Positions 16,520 to 23,792 of a DNA stretch of 64,000 nt are shown here, one piece after another (position 1 is the stretch's first letter; every line of letters begins with the position of its first letter). The stretch spans positions 1 to 64,000 of the forward strand of contig NZ_JACWUO010000014.1 in the NCBI RefSeq assembly GCF_020857975.1, given 5' to 3'. This DNA comes from Stenotrophomonas rhizophila (lineage in GTDB: Bacteria; Pseudomonadota; Gammaproteobacteria; Xanthomonadales; Xanthomonadaceae). Under the pieces are notes generated by a model. It was not told the origin of the DNA and ran no database searches. It saw nothing but the letters and a program-made list of their open reading frames with translations. The position numbers were made by a program, and so were the translations under genes.

Positions 16520-18037
16520 TCAGGCCACCACTACCGGAATCTTGCCGATCCGGGCCTGCCATTCGCGTGGGCCGGTCTGGTGCACCGATTCGCCGGTGGA
16601 GTCCACCGCCACGGTCACCGGCATGTCCTGCACGGTGAACTCGTAGATCGCCTCCATGCCCAGGTCGGCGAAGCCGACCACGCGGGCGGCCTTGATCGCC
16701 TTGGACACCAGGTAGGCCGAACCGCCCACCGCCATCAGGTAGGCCGACTTGTTGTCGCGGATCGCCTCGATCGCCGCCGGGCCGCGTTCGGCCTTGCCGA
16801 CCATGCCGAGCAGGCCGGTCTGCTCCAGCACCTGGCGGGTGAACTTGTCCATGCGGGTAGCCGTGGTCGGGCCGGCCGGGCCCACCACTTCGTCGCGCAC
16901 CGGATCGACCGGGCCCACGTAGTAGATGAAGCGGCCCTTGAGATCCACCGGCAGCGGCTCGCCCTTGTCCAGCATTTCCACCATGCGCTTGTGCGCGGCA
17001 TCGCGGCCGGTCAGCAGCTTGCCGTTGAGCAGCAGGGTCTGGCCCGGCTTCCAGCTGGCCACGTCTTCGGGGGTGATGGTGTCCAGGTCCACCCGGGTGC
17101 CCTTGGAGGCGTCATAGGTGATCTGCGGCCAGTCTTCCAGCGACGGCGGGTCCAGCATCACCGGGCCGCTGCCATCCAGGGTGAAGTGCGCGTGGCGGGT
17201 GGCCGCGCAGTTGGGGATCATCGCCACCGGCAGGTTGGCCGCGTGGGTCGGGAAGTCCTTGACCTTGATGTCCAGCACCGTGGTCAGCCCGCCCAGGCCC
17301 TGCGCGCCGATGCCCAGCGCGTTGACCTTGTCGAACAGTTCCAGGCGCAGCTCTTCGGCACGATTGGAGGCGCCACGGGCCTTGAGCTCGTTGATGTCGA
17401 TCGGCTCCATCAGCGATTCCTTGGCCAGCAGCATCGCCTTCTCGGCGGTGCCGCCGATGCCGATCCCGAGCATGCCCGGCGGGCACCAGCCGGCGCCCAT
17501 GGTCGGCACGGTCTTGAGCACCCAGTCCACGATCGAGTCGGACGGGTTGAGCATGGCGAACTTGCTCTTGGCTTCCGAACCGCCGCCCTTGGCCGCCACG
17601 ATCACCTCGACGGTGTCGCCCGGCACCACCTTGACGTTGACCACGCCAGGGGTGTTGTCCTTTGTGTTGATGCGCTTGCCGGCCGGGTCGGCCAGCACCG
17701 AGGCGCGCAGCTTGTTGTCGGGATAGTTGTAGGCACGGCGCACGCCTTCATTGGCCATGTCCTCCACGCCCATGGTGGCATCGTCCCAGCGCACGTTCAT
17801 GCCGATTTCCAGGAACACGGTAACGATGCCGGTGTCCTGGCAGATCGGCCGGTGGCCTTCGGCGCACATGCGCGAATTGATCAGGATCTGCGCCATCGCT
17901 TCCTTGGCGGCCGGCGATTCCTCGCGCTCATAGGCGGCGTTGAGGCTCTTGATGTAATCGACCGGATGGTAGTACGAGATGTACTGCAGCGCGTCGGCGA
18001 TGGACTGGATGAGGTCTTCCTGCTTGATCGATGTCAC
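16520..18037 (-). CDS. fumA: Fumarate hydratase, class I (Fe-S)
   Basis: The 505-residue enzyme interconverts fumarate and malate in the TCA cycle. It is of the iron-sulfur type: the three cysteines that would hold the [4Fe-4S] cluster appear in RPICQDTG, NCAATRHAH and CPPGMLGIGIGG. The N-terminal alpha and C-terminal beta portions are fused, as in E. coli FumA/FumB. Class I enzymes are oxygen-sensitive; whether a class II fumC exists elsewhere cannot be seen. The gene is monocistronic with a strong terminator. Confidence 0.93.
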   Translation of the reverse strand: MTSIKQEDLIQSIADALQYISYYHPVDYIKSLNAAYEREESPAAKEAMAQILINSRMCAEGHRPICQDTGIVTVFLEIGMNVRWDDATMGVEDMANEGVRRAYNYPDNKLRASVLADPAGKRINTKDNTPGVVNVKVVPGDTVEVIVAAKGGGSEAKSKFAMLNPSDSIVDWVLKTVPTMGAGWCPPGMLGIGIGGTAEKAMLLAKESLMEPIDINELKARGASNRAEELRLELFDKVNALGIGAQGLGGLTTVLDIKVKDFPTHAANLPVAMIPNCAATRHAHFTLDGSGPVMLDPPSLEDWPQITYDASKGTRVDLDTITPEDVASWKPGQTLLLNGKLLTGRDAAHKRMVEMLDKGEPLPVDLKGRFIYYVGPVDPVRDEVVGPAGPTTATRMDKFTRQVLEQTGLLGMVGKAERGPAAIEAIRDNKSAYLMAVGGSAYLVSKAIKAARVVGFADLGMEAIYEFTVQDMPVTVAVDSTGESVHQTGPREWQARIGKIPVVVA

Positions 18038-18157
18038 GACTTGCTCGCTTGCTGGAGGCTGGCGGGGGTTGAGCCCGCTATTTTACCCCCCCGCCGGGGC
18101 TGGCGGTGGCGTTGCCGGCCGTTGGCGGCGCAACGCGGCCGGCCGCCCGCTCCAGCC

Positions 18158-18748
18158 GCACTCCAGGTCTCGGTGGCGTTCCTGGCCCTGCTCGAACAGC
18201 TCGGCCCGGACGAGCGCGCCGCATTCCTGCTCAAGGACGTGTTCGACTACGACTACCCGCAGATCGCCCCGCTGCTGGAGCACAGCCAGGCCAACTGCCG
18301 CCAGCTGGTGCACCGCGCGCGCCAGCGCCTGCAGGCCGGCAAGCCGCGCTTTGCGGTCAGCCCCGGCCAGCACCGCGACCTACTGACCCGCTTCATGCAC
18401 GCCTCCCAGGCCGGCGACCAGGCCGCCATCCGCGCCCTGCTGCACGCCAATGCCGAGATGATTTCCGACGGTGGCGGGCAGGTCACCGCCGCGATCCGCC
18501 CGCTGCTGGGCGCCGAACGCATCGCGCAGCTGTACTGGGCCATCGCCCGGCGCAATGGCGCCCATCCGGCGCGGATCGGCCAGGTCAACGGCGAACCGGC
18601 GATCCTGCGCTTCCAGGGCGACCAGCTGCACTCGGTGACCCTGGTCGGCATCGACGACGGGCGCATCGTGCGCGTGCTCAGCGTGCTCAATCCGGAAAAA
18701 CTCACCGGGCTTGTCACAGCGCGCGGTGCTGGCGCGTCTTCCTGGTGA
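18158..18748 (+). pseudogene. 5'-truncated ECF41-type sigma factor
   Basis: The frame from about 18158 encodes sigma region 4 (LLEQLGPDERAAFLLKDVF then YPQIAPLLEHSQANCRQLVHRARQRL). A SnoaL-like C-terminal domain follows, carrying the ECF41 hallmarks DGGG(Q) and NPEKL. The sigma-2 region that binds the -10 element and core polymerase, about the first 110 residues, is absent: only 120 bp separate the homology from the divergent fumarase start, and no frame there encodes it or offers a start with a ribosome site. The partner gene of ECF41 systems, a carboxymuconolactone decarboxylase-like gene, follows 32 bp downstream. I infer a deletion remnant; a trimmed regulatory protein is a less likely alternative. 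Confidence 0.75.
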
Positions 18749-18780
18749 AGACGGCCACAGGGGCCGTCATGGAGTCTGCA

Positions 18781-19224
18781 ATGTCCGCTTCGCCCCGCGT
18801 TCCCTATTTCCGCCTGGCCAATGAGGCCATCAAGGGCCTGCTGGCCACCAGCAAGGCCGTGCATGACAGCTCGATCGATCCGACGTTGATGGAACTGGTG
18901 TTCCTGCGCGTATCGCAGATCAACGGCTGCGGCTACTGCATGGACATGCACGGCACTGCCCTGCGCAACGGCGGCATCGAGCCGCGCAAGCTGGACACGC
19001 TGCCGGCCTGGCATGAAAGCCGTTTCTTCGATGCGCGCGAGCGCGCCGCACTGGGCTGGGCCGAAGCCCTGACCCGCCTGCCCGATGCCGCCCCGTCCGA
19101 CGCCGCCTTCGAGGCGCTGGCCCCGCACTTCGACGAAAAGGGCATCAGCGACCTGAGCGTGGGCATCGCGGTGATCAACGCCTGGAACCGCCTCGGCGCC
19201 GGCCTGCTGCCGCCGCTGCCGTAA
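18781..19224 (+). CDS. Carboxymuconolactone decarboxylase / AhpD-like protein
   Basis: The 147-residue all-helical protein has the AhpD-type redox motif NGCGYCMDMHG (about residues 47-57), with CxxC plus the downstream His. Family members are peroxidatic or alkylhydroperoxidase-like enzymes or decarboxylases. It belongs to the class usually controlled by ECF41 sigma factors, whose truncated gene lies just upstream. GGAG precedes the ATG at 18781 by 6 nt, favouring it over an in-frame ATG 12 nt earlier. With its sigma factor broken it may be silent or driven by read-through. Confidence 0.85.
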   Translation: MSASPRVPYFRLANEAIKGLLATSKAVHDSSIDPTLMELVFLRVSQINGCGYCMDMHGTALRNGGIEPRKLDTLPAWHESRFFDARERAALGWAEALTRLPDAAPSDAAFEALAPHFDEKGISDLSVGIAVINAWNRLGAGLLPPLP

Positions 19225-19228
19225 CCCG

Positions 19229-19393
19229 GTGGAGCCGGCCGCCGGCCGGCTCCACGCAGATCCAAACGGGAATAGGTAGTGCCGGCCGCTGGCCGGCTCC
19301 AGGCAAATCCAAACGAGAATAGGTAGTGCCGGCCGCTGGCCGGCTCCAGTCACACCCAACCATCGCCAGGAGCCGGCCAGCGGCCGGCACTAC
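19229..19393. repeat. 47-bp tandem array built on GTAG palindromes
   Basis: Heads at 19229 (degenerate GTGG), 19276 and 19323 give an exact 47-bp period. Each unit is a GCCGGCCGCTGGCCGGC-type hairpin plus an AAATCCAAACGAGAATAG-like spacer. An inverted copy closes the array at 19369-19393. A further imperfect palindrome (GTGCCGACCAACGGTCGGTA) lies at about 19403-19422. Confidence 0.85.
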
Positions 19394-19503
19394 CGGTGCA
19401 GCGTGCCGACCAACGGTCGGTACCCGCCGGTTGGGACCGGTGCGCACGATGGCGGTGTCGCGTGCAAGGTATTCATCCCTCCGCCACGGCGCGGGCGCGC
19501 ACA

Positions 19504-21384
19504 ATGGCGGCCATGCCCGCCTCCCCCGCCGCCGGCGCTACCGGCCAGAAGAATCCCAGCCTGCGCGAACGCTTCCAGGCGATGCGCAACCTGCCCCCGT
19601 TCCTGCGCCAGGTCTGGCAGACCAGTCCTGCGCTGGCCAGCGCCAGCCTCGGCCTGCGCCTGATCCGTGCGTTGTTGCCGGTGGCGATGCTGTACGTGGG
19701 CAAGCTGATCATCGATGCCGCGCTGCTACTGAGCCAGCACGAGGCCGGCTTCCCGCCGTTCGGCCAGGCGCTGTCCAGCGGCCTGCTCAACCCGCTACTG
19801 GGCCTGCTGGCGCTGGAGTTCGCCCTGGCGATCGTGTCCGACCTGCTCGGCCGGGCGGTCAACTACGCCGACAGCCTGCTCTCGGAGCTGTTCACCAACG
19901 TCACCAGCGTGCGGCTGATGGAACACGCCGCCGAGCTGGACCTGGAAGACTTCGAAGACCCCGACCTGCAGGACAAGCTGGACCGCGCGCGGCGCCAGAC
20001 CATGGGCCGGATGAACCTGATGAGCCAGCTGTTCGGCCAGGTGCAGGACGCCATCACCGTGGCCAGCCTGGCAGTGGGCCTGCTGGTCTATGCACCGTGG
20101 CTGATCCTGCTGCTGGCGGTGGCGCTGGTGCCGGCGTTCATCGGCGAATCGCACTTCAACGCGGCCGGTTACTCGCTCAATTTCCAGTGGACCCCCGAGC
20201 GCCGCCAGCTGGACTACCTGCGCCAGATCGGGGCCAGCGTGGAAACCGCCAAGGAAGTGAAGATCTTCAACCTGCACCGCTTCCTGATCGAGCGTTACAA
20301 ATACCTGGCCGACAAGTTCTTCCATGCCAACCGCGCACTGGCGCGCAAACGCGCGTTCTGGGGCACGCTGCTGGCCGCGCTGGGCACGCTGGGCTACTAC
20401 ACCGCCTATGCCTACATCGCCTGGCGCACGGTGCGCGGCGATTTCTCGATCGGCGACCTGACCTTCCTGGCCGGCAGCTTCCTGCGCCTGCGCCAGCTGC
20501 TGGAAGGCCTGTTGATCGGCTTCTCGCAGGTGGCCGGGCAGGCGCTGTACCTGGACGACCTGTTCTCTTTCTTCCAGATCCAGCCGGAAATCCACTCGCG
20601 TACCGACGCGGTGCCGATCCCGCAGCCGATCACGCGCGGCTTCGTGTTCGACAACGTCGGCTTCCGCTACCCCGATGCGGAACACTGGGCGGTGCGGCAT
20701 CTGGACTTCGAGCTGCGCGCCGGTGAAGTCCTGGCCCTGGTCGGCGAAAACGGCGCCGGCAAGACCACCCTGGTCAAGCTGCTGGCGCGCCTGTACGACC
20801 CCGACGAAGGCCGCATCCTGCTGGACGGGCGCGACCTGCGCGACTACGACCTGGACGACCTGCGCGCCAACATGGGGGTGATCTTCCAGGATTTCGTGCG
20901 CTACAACCTCAGCGCCGGCGAGAACATCGGCGTGGGGCTGGTGGAGGCGATGACCGATGACGCGCGCATCCGTGATGCCGCCCGCCGCGGCATGGCCGAC
21001 GAGGTCATCAACGCCCTGCCCAACGGCTACGACCAGCTGATCGGTCGCCGCTTCAAGCAGGGCGTGGACCTGTCCGGCGGGCAGTGGCAGAAGATCGCCA
21101 TCGCCCGTGCCTACATGCGCGATGCGCAGGTGATGATCCTCGACGAACCGACCGCCGCCCTGGACGCGCGCAGCGAATTCGAAGTATTCCAGCGGTTCAA
21201 GGAACTGTCCGACAACCGCACCGCCGTGCTGATCTCGCACCGCTTCTCCTCGGTACGCATGGCCGACCGCATCCTGGTGCTGGCCGGCGGGCGGATCGAG
21301 GCCAGCGGCACCCATGCCGAGCTGATCGCCCAAGGCGGCCGCTATGCCGAACTGTTCGAGCTGCAGGCCGCCGGCTACCGCTGA
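19504..21384 (+). CDS. ABC exporter, fused membrane and ATPase domains
   Basis: The 626-residue half-transporter has an N-terminal six-helix type-1 exporter domain (about 40-345) and a C-terminal nucleotide-binding domain. That domain has Walker A GENGAGKTT (about residue 413), Q-loop, signature LSGGQWQK, Walker B VMILDEP and the switch His in ISHRFSS. Proteins of this kind move lipids, peptides or drugs outward as homodimers. The WQ variant of the signature is seen in lipid/peptide exporter subfamilies; the substrate cannot be assigned. Two starts are possible, 19504 and 19513; neither has a good ribosome site. Confidence 0.85.
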   Translation: MAAMPASPAAGATGQKNPSLRERFQAMRNLPPFLRQVWQTSPALASASLGLRLIRALLPVAMLYVGKLIIDAALLLSQHEAGFPPFGQALSSGLLNPLLGLLALEFALAIVSDLLGRAVNYADSLLSELFTNVTSVRLMEHAAELDLEDFEDPDLQDKLDRARRQTMGRMNLMSQLFGQVQDAITVASLAVGLLVYAPWLILLLAVALVPAFIGESHFNAAGYSLNFQWTPERRQLDYLRQIGASVETAKEVKIFNLHRFLIERYKYLADKFFHANRALARKRAFWGTLLAALGTLGYYTAYAYIAWRTVRGDFSIGDLTFLAGSFLRLRQLLEGLLIGFSQVAGQALYLDDLFSFFQIQPEIHSRTDAVPIPQPITRGFVFDNVGFRYPDAEHWAVRHLDFELRAGEVLALVGENGAGKTTLVKLLARLYDPDEGRILLDGRDLRDYDLDDLRANMGVIFQDFVRYNLSAGENIGVGLVEAMTDDARIRDAARRGMADEVINALPNGYDQLIGRRFKQGVDLSGGQWQKIAIARAYMRDAQVMILDEPTAALDARSEFEVFQRFKELSDNRTAVLISHRFSSVRMADRILVLAGGRIEASGTHAELIAQGGRYAELFELQAAGYR

Positions 21385-21416
21385 AACCCCCATTCCACAA
21401 GCCTTTCCGGCCAGTC

Positions 21417-21435
21417 AATGAGAATTTATCTCATT
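21417..21435 (+). promoter_or_regulatory. Fur-like operator upstream of ferredoxin-NADP reductase
   Basis: AATGAGAATTTATCTCATT is a near-perfect inverted repeat resembling the 19-bp Fur box (AATGATAAT...ATTATCATT). A third half-site, TGAGATAAA, follows at 21436-21444. It sits 44-62 bp upstream of the fpr start, where a promoter would be. Fur is the most natural candidate, but another palindrome-binding regulator of fpr is possible. Confidence 0.5.
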
Positions 21436-21478
21436 TGAGATAAACTGGCCGGGACAAAACAGATCAGACCCCACCCCC

Positions 21479-22258
21479 ATGTCTTCCGCTTTCGGCGCCG
21501 AAACGGTGCTTGAGGTCCGTCACTGGACCGACGCCTACTTCAGCTTCACCACGACCCGCGACAGCGGTTTCCGCTTCGAGAACGGCCAGTTCGTGATGAT
21601 CGGCCTGGAAACCGAAACGCGGCCGCTGCTGCGCGCGTACTCCATCGCCAGCGCCAACTGGGAAGAGAACCTGGAGTTCTTCAGCATCAAGGTGCAGGAC
21701 GGCCCGCTGACCTCGCGCCTGCAGCACATCCAGCCCGGCGACAAGGTACTGGTCGGCAAGAAGCCCACCGGCACCCTGCTGATCAGCGACCTCCACCCGG
21801 GCAAGCACCTGTACCTGCTCGGCACCGGCACCGGCCTGGCACCGTGGCTGTCGGTGATCAAGGACCCGGAAACCTACGAACGCTTCGACAAGGTGATCCT
21901 CACCCACGGCGTGCGTTACGAAAAGGACCTGGCCTACCGCGAGCTGTTCGAAAAGGAACTACGCGAGCACGAATTCCTCGGCGAGATGATCGGCGACAAA
22001 CTGCTGTACTACCCGGCCGTCACCCGCGAGGCGTTCCCCAACCAGGGCCGCCTGACCTCGCTGATGGAAAGCGGCGAAATGCAGAAGACCCTCGGCCTGC
22101 CGCCGCTGGACCCCGAGCACGACCGCGCCATGATCTGCGGCAGCCCGCAGATGCTGGCCGACCTGCGCACCGTGCTGGACAGCCGCGGCTTCCAGACCTC
22201 CGCGCGCATCGGCACCCCGGGCCACTACGTGTTCGAACGCGCCTTCGTCGAAAAATAA
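21479..22258 (+). CDS. fpr: Ferredoxin/flavodoxin-NADP(+) reductase
   Basis: The 259-residue protein is a bacterial subclass I FNR. It has FAD-binding RAYSIASANW (Arg-x-Tyr-Ser), the SIKVQDGPLTSRLQ phosphate loop, and the NADP domain with LLGTGTGLAPWLSV and MICGSPQM. It passes electrons between NADPH and ferredoxin or flavodoxin, supporting Fe-S assembly and oxidative-stress defence. The C-terminus ends in FVEK, the usual length for the Azotobacter/Pseudomonas type. A Fur-like palindrome lies upstream, consistent with iron-dependent control. It is transcribed alone. Confidence 0.93.
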   Translation: MSSAFGAETVLEVRHWTDAYFSFTTTRDSGFRFENGQFVMIGLETETRPLLRAYSIASANWEENLEFFSIKVQDGPLTSRLQHIQPGDKVLVGKKPTGTLLISDLHPGKHLYLLGTGTGLAPWLSVIKDPETYERFDKVILTHGVRYEKDLAYRELFEKELREHEFLGEMIGDKLLYYPAVTREAFPNQGRLTSLMESGEMQKTLGLPPLDPEHDRAMICGSPQMLADLRTVLDSRGFQTSARIGTPGHYVFERAFVEK

Positions 22259-22307
22259 GCGGCGGCCGGCGCTGCCGGCTGTTGGGCGCGTATGCGATCG
22301 ATCGGCG

Positions 22308-22330
22308 GTAGGTCCGACCCAGGGTCAGAC
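22308..22330 (+). repeat. Single GTAG palindrome
   Basis: GTAGGTCCGACCCAGGGTCAGAC is an imperfect hairpin (GTCCGACC/GGTCAGAC) in the spacer between fpr and the thioredoxin-like gene. Confidence 0.7.
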
Positions 22331-22427
22331 GCTTTTCACGGCCCACCGCAGTGCCCCAGCCCGGCCAGGCATCGGCTATATTCCGCCCAAGCCCGGCATC
22401 TCGCCCGGCCCCTCCGGAACCGCGTCG

Positions 22428-22973
22428 ATGATCAGGAAGATCCGCCCCGCCCTCGTCTGCCTGCTGCTTGCCGTGGGCCTGGCCGCCAACGCCGCAGCGC
22501 CGGCCACCCCTTCGCCAAAAGCCGGCGACATCCCGCCGCAGGTCCTGGGCAAGGACCGCAAGGGTGATGTAGTCGACCTGGCCAGCCAGCGCGGCAAGAT
22601 CGTCATCGTCACCTTCTGGGCCTCCTGGTGCGGCCCGTGCCGCAAGGAACTGCCGATACTCGGCCGCCTGCAGCAGGTGATCGGTCACGATGCCCTGCAG
22701 GTCTACGCGGTCAACCTCAAGGAACCGCGCGCCGATTTCAACGCCATCGCCCGCAGCCGTTCCGCCCCGCCGCTGGATTACCTGCACGACGCCAAGGGCG
22801 TGGTCAGCGAGCAGTACGGCATCAAGACCATCCCGCATATGTTCATCATCGGCCACGACGGCAGCATCGCCCACGTGCATCGCGGCTACAGCGAAGAAAG
22901 CCTGCCCGAAATCGTCGCCGACATCCTGGCCCTGCTGCCCGAGGAAGTACGCAACCGCCAGGCCGGCGGCTGA
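22428..22973 (+). CDS. TlpA-like periplasmic thiol-disulfide oxidoreductase
   Basis: The 181-residue protein has a cleavable Sec signal (hydrophobic LVCLLLAVGLAANAAA, about residues 9-24) and a thioredoxin fold. The active site is WASWCGPC (about residues 65-72), with the cis-Pro in IKTIPHMF. TlpA/ResA-type proteins keep periplasmic cysteines reduced, for example for cytochrome c or copper-site maturation. No cytochrome maturation genes are next to it. The ATG at 22428 immediately precedes the signal peptide. Confidence 0.88.
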   Translation: MIRKIRPALVCLLLAVGLAANAAAPATPSPKAGDIPPQVLGKDRKGDVVDLASQRGKIVIVTFWASWCGPCRKELPILGRLQQVIGHDALQVYAVNLKEPRADFNAIARSRSAPPLDYLHDAKGVVSEQYGIKTIPHMFIIGHDGSIAHVHRGYSEESLPEIVADILALLPEEVRNRQAGG

Positions 22974-22986
22974 CACCGCCGCCGCG

Positions 22987-23009
22987 GTAGAGCCACGCCA
23001 TGCGTGGCT
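22987..23009 (+). repeat. Single GTAG palindrome
   Basis: GTAGAGCCACGCCATGCGTG begins a 9-bp AGCCACGC/GCGTGGCT hairpin between the convergent thioredoxin-like and glutathione peroxidase genes. Confidence 0.75.
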
Positions 23010-23057
23010 GGGACGTTTGGCAACCCGGTGATCCGGGGAGCCGGGCATAACCCGGCG

Positions 23058-23540
23058 TTACGCCAGCGCCGCCTCGATGTCGCCGCGCAGCGACTCGGGC
23101 TTGTCGGTCGGCGCATAGCGCTGCAGCACCTGCCCGTCGCGGCCGACCAGGAACTTGCTGAAATTCCACTTGATCCCGCGCGTGCCCAGCACCCCGGATT
23201 TTTCCGCCTTCAGCCACTGCCACAGCGGATGGGCGCCCTCGCCGTTGACCTCGACCTTGTCCGACAGCGGGAAATCCACCGCATAGGTCAGCGAACAGAA
23301 GCTGCGGATCTCCTCGGCATTGCCCGGCTCCTGGTGCCCGAACTGGTCGCACGGGAACCCGATCACCACCAGCCCGCGCGCCGCGTAATCCCGCCACAGC
23401 GCCTCCAGCCCTTCGTACTGCGGGGTGAAGCCGCATTTGCTGGCCACGTTGACCAGCAGCAGCACCTTGCCCTGGTATTGCGCCAGCGCCTGCGGCTGGC
23501 CGCTGAGGTCCACGAACGAGAAATCGAAGGCGGTGGTCAT
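23058..23540 (-). CDS. Glutathione peroxidase family thiol peroxidase
   Basis: The 160-residue protein has the peroxidatic Cys in NVASKCGFTPQ (about residue 36), where some homologues carry selenocysteine. FPCDQFGHQEPG supplies the catalytic Gln and a candidate resolving Cys, and WNFSKFLV supplies the catalytic Trp and Asn. Bacterial Cys-type enzymes commonly use thioredoxin or glutathione to reduce peroxides. Length and motif order are standard. It is convergent with the TlpA-like gene. Confidence 0.92.
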   Translation of the reverse strand: MTTAFDFSFVDLSGQPQALAQYQGKVLLLVNVASKCGFTPQYEGLEALWRDYAARGLVVIGFPCDQFGHQEPGNAEEIRSFCSLTYAVDFPLSDKVEVNGEGAHPLWQWLKAEKSGVLGTRGIKWNFSKFLVGRDGQVLQRYAPTDKPESLRGDIEAALA

Positions 23541-23641
23541 GGCGGAGATCCTGCGAAAAAAGGCATCTTAGCGCCGCGGTGGGGACGAACGGGGCAACGG
23601 GCAGCCAGCCGCAGGGGGCGATGACGCGGCGGGGTTCATGG

Positions 23642-23666
23642 GGAGCCGGCCAGCGGCCGGCACTAC
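23642..23666 (-). repeat. Single GTAG palindrome
   Basis: On the minus strand the element reads GTAGTGCCGGCCGCTGGCCG. It lies in the 250-bp divergent spacer upstream of dcp. Confidence 0.75.
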
Positions 23667-23792
23667 CGTCCCGTGCCGCGCTCGTCGATGCGCCGGCCAG
23701 GTGTCCCCACGCTTTCAACATGCCTTTCGACACAAGCCCGGGCCAACCGCCCCGGGTTAATCTCGGGCACTTGTCTGACCGGAGAATTCCCC

